Both the position numbers and the translations under genes were made by a program. A DNA stretch of 64,000 nucleotides. Source: Spinellus fusiger (Eukaryota > Mucoromycota > Mucoromycetes > Mucorales > Phycomycetaceae). The notes under the pieces were generated by a model. The model saw nothing but the letters and a program-made list of their open reading frames with translations, made no database searches and was not told where the DNA came from. How positions within the stretch are numbered: position 1 is the first letter of the stretch; each line of letters begins with the position of its first letter. The DNA is taken from assembly GCA_025094145.1 (NCBI GenBank), contig JALLLS010000005.1, positions 248,001 to 312,000 on the forward strand, written 5' to 3'. Shown piece by piece: positions 35,925-47,900 of the stretch.

Positions 35925-38079
35925 CTTGAGTTAGTCACCGTGGCAAATCTTATTTGTTTTATATTTAGTGAGAAATAAAGAAAAAGACAAAAAGAAAAGA
36001 AAGAGAGAAATAATAGAGCCACTATTTTATTTAAAACTTACATGTTTTGGTTAGCCTACCATGATTATAGTTTTACTGAATTTATCGGGACTCTTATAGT
36101 GTTGTACGCAAAATAATAAAGACTGACGCTTTTGGATCCTCTCCAAAAACATCGGAATAAAAAAAAGTGTATCGTCTTGCTCTCCTGTTTATTCATTCAG
36201 TTTATTCTTTTTTAATGCATCTTCTCCGTGACTGATGACTACTGAATATTGATGGTAGGATATAATATAATGACTTTGTATTATAAATCCTTCTGGATAT
36301 GTTCAGCGTAGATGAAATAGTCTATTTCTAAATCAAATCCTCTCGTTTTTAGAGAAAATAATATTACCATTTTAAGATAAGTACTTTGAAAGATTCTTCT
36401 TGCTTTCTAAGCTAAGATTCATAAAATTAAGTACACCAAATATTGAATGTTTTATTAAAAATACAAACTACATTTCTAAAGTAGTACTCGTTTATCTGTT
36501 GAATAAACATTTGAAGTTTATATCTATAATAAAAATAATAAAAATAATAAAAATAATAAAAATAAAAACCTCATGAGATTATAGTCATAGCAAAGTATAG
36601 CAAGTAAATGAATAAAAAAAAGTGAGGTGTATGAAATTCTCATCACTTTTGAAGAGCTGTTTTATAGGATTTAATCCCTCAATACATGTCTTATGTTTTC
36701 TCCCTGCTCTCTTTTTCATATTAATTTTTCCATATGTATTTTGAGTATCTTATCTAGCTATTTTTTTTTAATTTATTAGAAGCTTTTATGACTATTTTAT
36801 ATAGATCAAAGATTGAATAGCAATATAAAACACTTAAAAAATTAAAAAATTAAAAATAATACTTTAAGGTTCTTAACACCTCAATGGTAAGAAAAATAAT
36901 AAGAAAATTTTTAAGTTAATTTGATGAATATAAAAATAAATAGAAAAAAGTGCTTTTTTGTGTTAATGGATACCTCTAAAAGCAGTCGGAATATTATGTG
37001 TCACTGCAACTCTATCTTTTATCATTTTAAGGTGCATTGGAGAGACACAAATTATTATTATTTTGTAAAAGAGTGGTGCTCGTTTTTATTGTGAATTCAC
37101 TATATAAGGAAATATAACCACTTGTTTTTGTGTTTTTCTATTTCTTAGTTGTTTTGAGTGTTTTGTGTTTTATAATTTATATATTTATTTTGAAAAAAAA
37201 GTTTGTTCTCCAAGTCCAACTCGGCTGGCAACTTGGAGACCCAACGATCTGCTGTCATCAAAACATGGACAGAGTTGAAAGGAGTGGCATCAAAAATAAA
37301 TTAAAAAATTAAAAATTAAAGGTTCAGTGGTGTCTCCAGAGAGAGAAGAGTAGTGTCAATGGTCAAGAGCAGAAAGACTGGGCCTAGAGCATTCAAGTAG
37401 ATGGACTGCAAAATGTACGCCAAACCTCTAATGTTGGTGGGTATCCTTGGAAGAAATGGGCTTGGGTGTCAGTGGCAGATTTGCGTACAAGGCAGATATC
37501 TGAAGTGGACTCAAATATTGTATTAATAAAGACTATCAGCTTATAAAAAAGTTTGGCACTAGTCATCTACCAAGAGAGCCAATCATCAAATGCAAGAGAT
37601 CACATTTGAATAAAGAAAATATTTCACATCGATATGGACTATCAGAACCAAACACCCGACATTGGGATCAACACCTCAATAAGCTTCGATCATGCCAAGC
37701 TAGAAGTCTGCTCTCCGCCATAATCTATTACAGAAATAATATCAGCTAATAGGTTGATAGTGAGCATGTTAAACCTAAATAGGGATGATACGCCCTGATT
37801 TTTAAAATAAAATATATATATTTATATAAAAAGAATCAGCCAGTATGATGTAATAAATATATAACCCAAGTAGAGGGATAACAGGATGTTAGTGACAAGA
37901 CAATTACATTTCATACTTTATGTAGTTTTCTCAGATTTCGTATTCTACTTTACTATGGGTGCAATTTTATGACTTAGAATTTATTGTTTAAATATTTTGT
38001 CAATAAAGATATATTAACAGAAAAAATAACATTCAAGCAAAGTACTTAATATTAAATTGTTCCCCTTTTTGACATCTCT
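35925..38079. other. Gene-poor stretch upstream of the MFS gene
   Basis: AT-rich. It contains A/T-rich short repeats (about 36,528-36,575) and a 31-bp inverted repeat with CTCCAAGT and ACTTGGAG arms at 37,208-37,238. Between about 37,330 and 37,750 base composition rises and an open reading (residues like SHRYGLSEPNTRHWD near 37,620) appears protein-like. I cannot identify it; it is probably a fragment of a mobile element. Confidence 0.45.
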
Positions 38080-38400
38080 CTAACTAACATCTCTACCCCA
38101 TACTGACAACGAGGGCTTTTGTGAGTTCTTTAAGTAGTTTATCATATTTCAGCACCAAGATGGGTCTCTATGAATTCGTCATTTTACTGGTATGGCTGAG
38201 AGCATCATTTCCTTGGAGGCTGTAGGTAGCATTAGGGTTAAGAGATAAAAAATAACAAAGCTCGGGAAAATAATTTACTCAACTTATCAATGTCTTTTTT
38301 GGAGTCCATGTTGCACTCCACTATGCATATGTCCAGCTCCCTTCTTTATACTATAATATTGTGATCATCATACTTAGCCACCTTCAATAAATGCTCTAGA
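38080..38400 (-). pseudogene. Heavily decayed Tc1 transposase fragment
   Basis: Nucleotide similarity to the C-terminal half of the Tc1 copy at 16,970-18,010 (for example 38,085-38,115 against 17,008-17,040). Many stops and deletions; no catalytic motif is left intact. Confidence 0.45.
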
Positions 38401-38629
38401 TTTTCTTTCTTTTGTTAATTACTTTTCTGCAGCTATTTATTTAATTCAAAGAGGTACAGAAGTTTTTTTCTTTACTACAGTAAGAAACGCTACTGTTTTT
38501 CTATTCACTGAGAGTGCTTAAAGACTCATGTCAGCCTTTCATGCATTTATTCTAATTTTGGCTGTCTGCAAGTGGGCTTGGAAGATTTGTAACCCAATTC
38601 ATGCAGAATCCTATTCAAGATATACTCAT

Positions 38630-39466
38630 ACCATATGGATATCCTCTACCACCGACCCCACTCCAGCTAGGCCAGGCATCAAACGCCTTACAGTTGCCGA
38701 TGCTTATTATTATGACCTCCCCACACAATCCTTACAACGTCGTCCTCGGACAGATCGGCCTATGTGTCCCTACTTCCTCTCTCATTTCTTCCGTGATGTG
38801 GATAACCACCATATCATCCACCCTCTATTCTTCATCCACTCATGCACTCCTCATATGAACCCACAGTCATCATATTCCGATACTGTGGATACCCCTTCTT
38901 CTCACCTCATGACATCCTTCCTCAACTCGCTACTCATGCACTATTTCTCATCACAAGTCTTCCGCTCACTATGTCATACACCACCTATGCCAAATTCTTC
39001 TCCTGCTGCCTCGCTTCCACCCAACAAGTGGAAAGCCGTTTGGAAGGCACCTATGTCACATGTAGCAAGGAATGTCTTGTTTCGCCTGTTGTATGGCAAA
39101 TTATCATCGTCACTCCTTCACCATATTAAGCCTACCATTGTCCTGTCACCTTCTTGCGGCCTTTGCTCCCATCCTCACCACACTCCCGATCATTTCTTAG
39201 TGAATTGTCCAAGGGTCTGACCTGTCTGGATAGCTGTGCTGCCATATTGGCTCAACATATACACTCCTTTACAGTCCAATATCATCCAACATTTACACTC
39301 ATTTTCTCTCCCTCCCAATGGACCTCTGAACAGTAGTCAAGTCTATGGAGCGGTACTGCAGGCCATTTGGCATGGTTATTGGGCCAGCCACTTCCACAAC
39401 TCTCCTTTCCTTTCTTCCGCCGTCACTGAACGTGCTCGATCCCTCCTCACCACCCTTATCCGCTAA
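38630..39466 (+). pseudogene. LINE C, C-terminal part of ORF2
   Basis: The reading contains the conserved end of a non-LTR reverse transcriptase: a basic helical region (NKWKAVWKAPMSHVARNVLF) followed by a C-x2-C-x8-H-x4-C zinc-binding motif (CGLCSHPHHTPDHFLVNC, about 39,155-39,210). After a stop/frameshift at about 39,218 it continues with AVLQAIWHGYWA, which aligns with the tail of the LINE at 43,562-48,887 (TVQAIWRAHWA). EN and RT domains are missing through 5' truncation. Distantly related to LINE A. Confidence 0.75.
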
Positions 39467-39695
39467 AACAAAGACATTTCATAGTCTAGTATAACTTTTA
39501 CCTTTCTTTCTGTTTCTCTTATTTTTCTTTTTCCTTTTAGCTAGTTCTGTTCTTTTTTCTATTGTATTTTTCTAATTTTCTGCAAGTGATTTGTGTCCAT
39601 TATGTTTTCCCAGTCAGACCTCTCAGTGCGACGTGTGACTGTGTAAAAGATGCTTAATAAAAATGTCTTTACAAAATAATAATAATAATAATAAT
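39467..39695 (+). mobile_element. LINE C 3' UTR with AATAAA and AAT tail
   Basis: Pyrimidine-rich 3' UTR with AATAAA at 39,656-39,661 and a terminal run of AAT repeats (39,674-39,695), a typical LINE tail in some clades. No target duplication is identifiable because the 5' junction is unclear. Confidence 0.65.
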
Positions 39696-39735
39696 CAGTC
39701 TGTGACTGTTACTATTGTCGTTGTGATTACAACAA

Positions 39736-41321
39736 ACACTGTATCTACCACTTACTAGACATGACAGGATCTTTCCTTGTTATGAAGATGATGGGTGCGT
39801 TTGCGCTGACAGTTATACCTTATTCGCTATTGTGATGCGTTTGCATCTACTCTTTGGTTTTGTCAACATCATCTTTGCAGCTTGTTATTCGTTAGGATTT
39901 AGCGATGCCTAATATTTAACATTATGTTGCTTCTTCAGCCTGCCTGATAGCTTTTTTAAACAAGATAAGTTAATATATATGGTTTATTTAAAAGTATACT
40001 AAACGCGAATCATTATCTTTGTTTTATTTATAATAGATCCACTGAATCACTGGCCTTGCTAAAAGAACATGAAGAAGCAACACTGTATCTACCACTTACT
40101 AGACATGACAGGATCTTTCCTTGTTATGAAGATGATGGGTGCGTTTGCGCTGACAGTTATACCTTATTCGCTATTGTGATGCGTTTGCATCTACTCTTTG
40201 GTTTTGTCAACATCATCTTTGCAGCTTGTTATTCGTTAGGATTTAGCGATGCCTAATATTTAACATTATGTTGCTTCTTCAGCCTGCCTGATAGCTTTTT
40301 TAAACAAGATAAGTTAATATATATGGTTTATTTAAAAGTATACTAAACGCGAATCATTATCTTTGTTTTATTTATAATAGATCCACTGAATCACTGGCCT
40401 TGCTAAAAGAACATGAAGAAGCAACACTGTATCTACCACTTACTAGACATGACAGGATCTTTCCTTGTTATGAAGATGATGGGTGCGTTTGCGCTGACAG
40501 TTATACCTTATTCGCTATTGTGATGCGTTTGCATCTACTCTTTGGTTTTGTCAACATCATCTTTGCAGCTTGTTATTCGTTAGGATTTAGCGATGCCTAA
40601 TATTTAACATTATGTTGCTTCTTCAGCCTGCCTGATAGCTTTTTTAAACAAGATAAGTTAATATATATGGTTTATTTAAAAGTATACTAAACGCGAATCA
40701 TTATCTTTGTTTTATTTATAATAGATCCACTGAATCACTGGCCTTGCTAAAAGAACATGAAGAAGCAACACTGTATCTACCACTTACTAGACATGACAGG
40801 ATCTTTCCTTGTTATGAAGATGATGGGTGCGTTTGCGCTGACAGTTATACCTTATTCGCTATTGTGATGCGTTTGCATCTACTCTTTGGTTTTGTCAACA
40901 TCATCTTTGCAGCTTGTTATTCGTTAGGATTTAGCGATGCCTAATATTTAACATTATGTTGCTTCTTCAGCCTGCCTGATAGCTTTTTTAAACAAGATAA
41001 GTTAATATATATGGTTTATTTAAAAGTATACTAAACGCGAATCATTATCTTTGTTTTATTTATAATAGATCCACTGAATCACTGGCCTTGCTAAAAGAAC
41101 ATGAAGAAGCAACACTGTATCTACCACTTACTAGACATGACAGGATCTTTCCTTGTTATGAAGATGATGGGTGCGTTTGCGCTGACAGTTATACCTTATT
41201 CGCTATTGTGATGCGTTTGCATCTACTCTTTGGTTTTGTCAACATCATCTTTGCAGCTTGTTATTCGTTAGGATTTAGCGATGCCTAATATTTAACATTA
41301 TGTTGCTTCTTCAGCCTGCCT
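39736..41321. repeat. 344-bp tandem repeat, about 4.6 copies
   Basis: The period is exactly 344 bp and I saw no differences between units. Each unit contains an acceptor-like TTATAATAG and then an open stretch of about 70 codons. That stretch starts near TESLALLKEHEEA and ends in a hydrophobic segment (FAIVMRLHLLFGFVNIIFAA). The length is not a multiple of three, so units do not form a continuous frame. The left edge is a partial unit starting near 39,736; the right edge is at TTCAGCCTGCCT (41,321). It looks like an exon plus its upstream intron amplified very recently, or an assembly effect. The four identical 66-codon frames should not be counted as four genes. Confidence 0.95.
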
Positions 41322-41586
41322 ACTACTTGTCATGTTATGAGTCAAGGTTCATTCCTTCTATCCAATCTAGAACAACAACACTGTATACGTCAATTATATA
41401 CATGGACAAATATCTCTCTAGTTTGCAAACCAACCTCTCCATAGCTATCCTATAGCAAAATCAAAAATAATACAAATGATAGTTTCAACATTTATTGGTT
41501 AAAGATAATTTAGCCAACCCCCCTGTAGTATTATAGCAACTATAATTACTTAGAAAAACAGTGATAAAATTAACAGTGGCTTTGTT
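41322..41586. other. Spacer with no gene
   Basis: AT-rich; presumably the 3' UTR of the following minus-strand gene. Confidence 0.5.
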
Positions 41587-43448
41587 TTATTTGTCATTTT
41601 TAGCATTTTTAACATTTTTAAAAGAAATTGTTGGCTTAATTAGATGTGAATACTGTTCATAAATGCAAGGTGAATTCACATCTTGATCATTTGGTAAACT
41701 TTCAATAATGTGATTCTAAATACAAAACCAAATATAGTCAGAAACATAAATAGCAAATAGCTGTATCTAGATAAATATTACTTTGAAACTAATGATGGTT
41801 TCCAAGTATACTTGCATGTGTTGTGATGTGATTGCAAAATCAGGAATCGTCACTGATTCATGTTGAATTAGTCTATATTCACCACTCAAGTTCAATTCAA
41901 GTGTAATAAAGCTCATAGTATAACCTAATAAATAAATAAGAAAGACAACACTGATCAATTACCTGTCATCAACAAGAATTTATTCTGCTTACCATTAATT
42001 AATATGCCAAACGTTTTGAACTCTTTAGTTGTTTTAGCAACTTTCATTCGAAGGTGTAATTGTCGTTTACACAGTTCCCCAATTCTGCAAAAGTCAATAT
42101 CCACTAAACTTTTATATGCGTTCACTGGCTTGATTTCAATGTTACCAACTTCAACACCATCATATGAGATAATGATGCAATCTGGTCTAGGAGCACAATA
42201 ACCTTGAGGTATTTCCTTGGTGGCAAATGAGGTGATATCCCTATAATCATAAAATATCAAGATATTCACTCTTTATTTCTTCACTTTCTGTTATATTATA
42301 CCAGTCAATTGAAAGAAAGTCATCCACTGAAAACATATTCTGAAGCAAACAAGAAACATGCTTAACAATATAATCAGTTTCTGATTGGGAGTATTTATAT
42401 TTAATATTATCTCTTCCACGCACTGAGTTTTTTTTTGTATTTATAAATCTAGTATATAGAGTATAAAATAAGTATAAAAATGAAAGGGATAAAAAAAGAG
42501 ATTTCTTACATTGTTGATAGCATATTATATATGCAAAAATCATTGGGTGTGGTTAATTGTACCGAGGGAAAAAACATATCTTTTTGCTCATTGATTGCCT
42601 AAGAAAAATAATATGTTTATACTTCAATCATATATATAAAATTAACTAACAGTCTGCCATTCTTTAATCATTGAATACACGTTTTCATGGAGCGTGTATT
42701 TTGGTAGAGGTATAGTCTTTTTGATTATCTTGATGCTTGACAGAGAACTGAGATTTTAATAAAAAAAAATTAGTTCTTGTCAGTTATTATTTTAGTATAA
42801 TTACTTGCAGACGCTTTTCAGGTGTTCCATTTATATTCAACTTCTGGCACTTTATATTATCCGATTTTTGTATTTCGCTTATATCAAGTATATACTTTCT
42901 TTTTTTGTTAACTGCTTCACCATTATTCTCTTCTTTCTGCTTCATTTCTTGTTGATCTTTCTCTTCCCTGTCCAATTTTATTTGCTTCTCTATTAACAGT
43001 ACAATTACAAAAACAATATCTAATATTCATTCCAACCAAGCATTACTTTCAATAGTTCTTATCACTTCACAGTCAATATCAGTTTTAAGTATATAGAAAC
43101 TTTTCATTTGCATATTTTTTGCATCAACTCTTGCCCAAAACAATTCAACAGCTGAGCATTTCAATAACTAAAGTGAATATTTATAATTTGTATAAGTATT
43201 AGCATCTCAAATAGATTCATTGCAATAACCTCATATTCATTAGCTTGTATCATTTTTAATACTTCATTGAGTTTTTTGGTATTGGTTTTTGGTCTTTTGC
43301 TGAGCGTATATGCAGCTCCCTTCAATGCATTTTCTGCTTCTTGTCTACTCTCAAAGTTGAAGTATTCATAGAATTCAACTAGTCGAAACGATTTATAACA
43401 TTCCTTCAAATACTTCTTGCATGACAATTTTTTGTTATCTTTGGGCAT
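41587..43448 (-). CDS. Nine-exon protein with PD-(D/E)XK-like motif
   Basis: Not readable as one frame; spliced by hand. Exons: 43,448-43,230; 43,167-43,047; 42,989-42,809; 42,747-42,651; 42,598-42,510; 42,448-42,302; 42,240-41,963; 41,924-41,782; 41,715-41,587. Introns are 38-66 nt, GT..AG except the third, which uses a GC donor (GCAAGT). The sum is 1,404 nt, or 467 residues plus TAA, with every junction in phase. Residues 1-110 are helical; about 110-150 form a charged, coiled-coil-like segment (EEKDQQEMKQKEE). The core near residues 300-400 has RPDCIIIS...VGNIEIKP. PD at 304-305, then Glu320-x-Lys322, fits the catalytic pattern of PD-(D/E)XK nucleases; strands and helices around it fit too. 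Nuclease activity is inference. I recall related multicopy proteins in Mucoromycota. A LINE is inserted 100 bp upstream of the start codon, probably in its promoter or 5' UTR. Confidence 0.6.
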
Positions 43449-43547
43449 AGTGATAAAAGAATAAGAAACTATGGAAACAATAAAAACACTGAAAAAGATT
43501 TTGCATACTGTAATTTGAGGCTTTGCTATTTGCATTGCACACTGTAC

Positions 43548-43561
43548 AGTGGGGGGCGGGC
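43548..43561. repeat. Target-site duplication of LINE A (5' copy)
   Basis: AGTGGGGGGCGGGC, repeated exactly at 48,888-48,901 after the poly-A tail. The first A of the 3' copy is ambiguous with the tail, so the duplication is 13-14 bp. Confidence 0.9.
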
Positions 43562-43645
43562 CGACTATTTCTTTTTATATCTTAAAGCAACACTATTTGC
43601 CTTGGGACCATACATTCTCACTCATTCAAGAAAAAACGCGCAACC

Positions 43646-44989
43646 ATGACAACCATCTCTCGATCTTCCTCTCAGGAAGGTCCACCAAAGGCATGGAATG
43701 GCCTTAATAGAACCATCACTAGCTCTAGGCCTCTCGTCCGTCGCCCCAACAAGGCGATGTCTATTTTCACAGCCCCTGGTTGTGAAGCAATGCTGAAGGT
43801 GGACCCTGTCACCGCAGCATGGGCTCGCACGGTGAACCTGTCGAGTGTTGTGTTCAACTTTGGCAAGAATGCCAAAACCCAAGACCTCGTCCCGGTGTTG
43901 GCTGCCCAGTTGGGCAAAGTGGTGGCTATCACCACCCGCCACACCCGTACCAAGGACCTCATTGCAGAGGTTCTTTTTGAGAAGCCCAAGGTTCGCCTTA
44001 AGGCTACTTCTGAAGGCGTGTCCTTCAATAACTCTCGGGTGGTTGCCTCTGCTGGCTTCGACACCGAGGCCAACCTAGTAAAGGTCAACCTTTACAATAT
44101 CCCGGTCTGTTTTCCCGGGAAGGATCTTCTGGCCCCTGTTGTGGAGGCTTTTAAGCCTTATGGCAAAGTGGTGCACCTCCGTGCATACCTGGATGAGCAC
44201 CAGGTATTCCATGGTGAAGCCTCGGTGTTTTTGGATGTCTCTGCGGTGGAGAATCCAGCCCCTCTGCGTTGTTTCCTCCACCTTGGTGGAATGTTCAATG
44301 CCTTGGTGGAAATCCGTGCCAAGAGTCTCCCTCCCTACTGTCGGTACTGCCGTCAGGAAGGGCATGTAAAGAAGGACTGTCCTCGTCGTCCCATTCCTGT
44401 TCCTCGCTGCCACACGTGTGGCATAGCTGGCCACAAGGCCAATGACATTGAGTGCCCCTCTCATCCTGAGACAAGGGCTGCTGAAAAGGCTGCTGCAGAA
44501 CAGCATGCCAAGGAGATCGCTGCTGCAGAGGTAGAGCGTGCGGCCAAGAAGGCTGGAGAGAAGGTACCTGCTACCACCACCACCGCCAAATCCATCACCA
44601 CAACCACCACAACCACCACCACCAACAACAACAACAACAACAACGACGACGGGGATGCCATGGATATGGACATGGACATTGCCCTGACAAGACAGATTTT
44701 GGAGTCTCTCTCCCAGGAGGAGACTGCCAATTTAAAGAGCTCGATGGACATCGACAGTGAGATGTACGACGTCTCCAACACCAGCACCAGCAACAGCATG
44801 TGGGCCCCTCACAATGCTGAACACAGACTTCGCCTTCGCGAGGCCGTGGAATCTATGCGTAGATCCACCACCACCAAGGTTGTTAAGTCTGCCACCACCG
44901 CCAAGGCTCAGAGAACCCGCTCCAGGAGCAATACTTCCGCCTCTGCCTCCACTGCTGACCCCACCAAGGTCAATGCCATGGAATTATGA
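43646..44989 (+). CDS. LINE A ORF1 protein (RNA-binding, CCHC knuckles)
   Basis: An intact 447-residue frame from an ATG in good context (CAACCATGA). It is the nucleic-acid chaperone component that coats LINE RNA. Residues about 150-230 look like an RRM-type or ferredoxin-like fold (KVNLYNIPVCFPGKDL). Two zinc knuckles follow: CRYCRQEGHVKKDC (C-x2-C-x4-H-x4-C) and a variant, CHTCGIAGHKANDIEC, with six residues before the last Cys. The C-terminal third is low complexity: Ala/Lys-rich helix, then Thr and Asn runs from ACC/AAC triplet repeats, then acidic MDMDMD. Its TGA overlaps the ORF2 start (ATGA at 44,986-44,989), which suggests termination-reinitiation for ORF2. Confidence 0.9.
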   Translation: MTTISRSSSQEGPPKAWNGLNRTITSSRPLVRRPNKAMSIFTAPGCEAMLKVDPVTAAWARTVNLSSVVFNFGKNAKTQDLVPVLAAQLGKVVAITTRHTRTKDLIAEVLFEKPKVRLKATSEGVSFNNSRVVASAGFDTEANLVKVNLYNIPVCFPGKDLLAPVVEAFKPYGKVVHLRAYLDEHQVFHGEASVFLDVSAVENPAPLRCFLHLGGMFNALVEIRAKSLPPYCRYCRQEGHVKKDCPRRPIPVPRCHTCGIAGHKANDIECPSHPETRAAEKAAAEQHAKEIAAAEVERAAKKAGEKVPATTTTAKSITTTTTTTTTNNNNNNNDDGDAMDMDMDIALTRQILESLSQEETANLKSSMDIDSEMYDVSNTSTSNSMWAPHNAEHRLRLREAVESMRRSTTTKVVKSATTAKAQRTRSRSNTSASASTADPTKVNAMEL

Positions 44990-47900
44990 GTGTCGGCCCT
45001 ATCCGATTAGGGACCCTCAATGTGAGAGGGCTCTCCTCACTTGTACATAGTCGTTCTTCTCCCAAGTCACTCCTTATCCGCCATCTTCGTTCCCTTTCTC
45101 CTCATCTGTCACTTCTTGCTCTGCAGGAAACCCACGCCACTCCCGAACACCACTCCTCCCTCAATCTTCTCTTCCAAGCCCAGTCTAGTCTTTGGACTCA
45201 GCACTATGGCCTTGTCTCTTTTCACGCTCACTTACTGCTAACCCATCTGCACACTTCTGTAGATGATAGGATCCTTGCTGTTCAGGTCTTACACACCAAA
45301 AACCACATTGATCCATTTATTGTAGTGGTAGTCTATGGACCCACAATATACAGCAAACGCCATCCTTTCTTCCTGTCACTTGTTTCGACACTCACCTCAC
45401 TTCCTTCCTCAGTTCCAACATTTGTTCTTGGCAACTTCAATGCCAACCTCCACCAATGCACAGCCTTCACCAGTGAATGGCTAGTGTATCAGCATCAACA
45501 CTTTCTTGATGCCATCACGGCACTACTCTCAGCACCACTACCCACCTTCCACAGCAGTCATTCTTGGACGTGCATTGATTACATTCTTTGACCCACCACC
45601 ATTACCACTTCTGCACCAGAAGTTCTTTTTGTCAACCCAAGTTGGACTGACCATAGTCTGCTTGTGGTTTCGATCTCTCTGTCTCGCCCCTCTGGACCTG
45701 GTGTCTGGAGATTCAACACGATGTACCTGGATCACGATGAGTTTGAGGATTTGTTAGTGGATCTGCTGGATCGTGCTTCCTTTCTTCTTCCTGTGGATGT
45801 CTCTGCTGGTTGTCGCTGGGATTTGCTCAAGCAAGCCGTCAGGCATCTTTCCTTGGCCTATGCCAAGAAGTATCAACGTCACTGTCGGTCAGTGGAGCGT
45901 CAGCTCAACCGTACTCGCACCCAACTTCTTTCTTTGTCGCCCTCTCTGGATCTTTCTAGTGTTGAGGCTGACCTTGCCAATCTACAGCAGACCCGAACCG
46001 CCAATCTTGCCCAGCGTGCTGGTGTCAAGTGGTGTGAACAGGGCGAGCAATCCAATTCCTATTTTTTTTAGGACTATCAAACAAAGAACGACTGCAAAGT
46101 CCATTACCTCGCTTCGGGATCCTGTTTCTGGTGACCTTTTTTCCTCGATGGCAGATATGCTTGGGCATGCACGCCAATTCTACCAAGACCTGTACACTGC
46201 GGACCCCATTGACTTTGTCTCTGGTGAGTCTTTGCTCAACAACATTCCTTCTTCTGCTCTTTTGTCTGCTTCGTCTTCTGCCTCACTGCTTGACAAGATT
46301 ACTCTTGAAGAGATCCTGTTTATTTTGAACGATACACCCAGCAACTCGAGCCCTGGTTTGGATGGACTTCCCTATCCCTTGTGGAGAAGGTTGTTCAGAC
46401 ATTCCTTTGTGCAAGAGTTGGCTCAACAGATGTATCAGGATGCATTGTTTGGTGTTTTTCTTTCTTCTTGGTTGGAAACAGTGTTGGTACTTTTACCAAA
46501 GGCTGGTGACCCTTCTCTTTTGAAGAATTGGCATCCCATTTCACTTATCAACTGTGATGCTAAGATCTTCACCAAGATCATCACTTCTCGACTTCGGTTT
46601 TGTCTCGGCCCTCTGATTACTCCCTATCAAACGGGTTTCATGGCCAATCGTTTTATCGCTGACAATGGTTTGCTAACGCGCCTTGTTATGCAACATGCCC
46701 AATTGGCAAAGGATCCTGGTGTTGCTCTCTTGCTGGATCAAGAGAAGGCGTACGATCGGGTACATCCAGGGTATCTTCGTTTGGTGCTCTCTCGTTTTGG
46801 TTTTCCTGTGGTCTTTGTGGACACTGTGTGCTCGTTGTTTTTCTCAACCAAGATTCACGTCAATGTGAATGGCTTTGTGTCCTCCCCGTTCCCTCAGGGT
46901 CGTGGGTTGCGACAAGGAGATCCTCTCTCCCCTCTTTTATTTAACCTTGCCTTTGAGCCATTGCTCCGCACCATTCTTGCTTCCTCTTCTCTTCGAGGCT
47001 TCTGTTTTGGTGTTCCTCCATTGTTGTCCTCCGTTGCTCCTCTGGTTCCGCCTCCTCCCTTGAAGGCATTGGCTTATGCTGATGACCTTCTGGTTTTCCT
47101 TTCGTCTCCTGGTGAGCTCGCTTCTCTTCTTGAGATTCTCTCAGTGTTTGGCCTGGCATCTAATGCTCGGGTCAACCTCAGCAAGACCGTCGCGGTTGCT
47201 CTTTCAGGGCATTTCGTTCCCGACTGGGGTCCTGTGCTGGATGCCTCTGACATATCATGTCGCCATGATAGTCATGCAGTCCATGCTGTCCGTTACCTTA
47301 GCTTTCTTCTGTCGTCGCACCCAACCCAGTTGGATCACTTCCGTTTGGCTCTTCTGGAGAAGTTGGAGAGGCAATGCAACATCATGTCACAGCGTCACCT
47401 TTCTGTTTGGGGTAAGAGCCTTGTGGCCAATTCCTTGCTCCTCAGCACTCTCTGGCATGTCCTATATGTGACCCCTGCTCCCATCTCTTTCTTTGCTGCT
47501 GTCCGTGGACTTGTTCGTGGATACCTTAACCTCGGTTTTGGTAGTCCTGGATGGGATCTGTTGTGCCAACCTCGTAGGCGTGGTGGCATCGGTTTGTTAG
47601 ACCCTGCCAGTCAGCAAAAGACTCTCCAATTACGTTGGATCCTTCCTCTCTTAACCAACTCTTCTTTTTCTTCTTCGTCTACTACTACTACTTCTTTTGT
47701 ACTTAGCTACTTAGATTTTCTTCTGCCTCTGTACTTCCGAGCACCTTCTGCCTCTGTCGCTCTTCTGTTTCCTTGCCATCTGCGCAACTGTCCGTCTTCT
47801 CTGCGCTCAATTCATCGTGGTTGCTCTTCTTTGCCTGTGTCTTCTCACCCAATGCATGTTAGTATGGATGCTCCTACCCTGCTAACATTGCCTCTGTCCA

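Noticed and set aside
37871..37886. Sequence resembling the I-SceI homing-endonuclease site (AGGGATAACAGG)
   Set aside because: Only a partial match; no homing endonuclease gene or intron is nearby. Chance similarity.
40056..41288. Four identical 66-codon frames
   Set aside because: They are consequences of the 344-bp tandem repeat and probably only an exon fragment; not independent genes.
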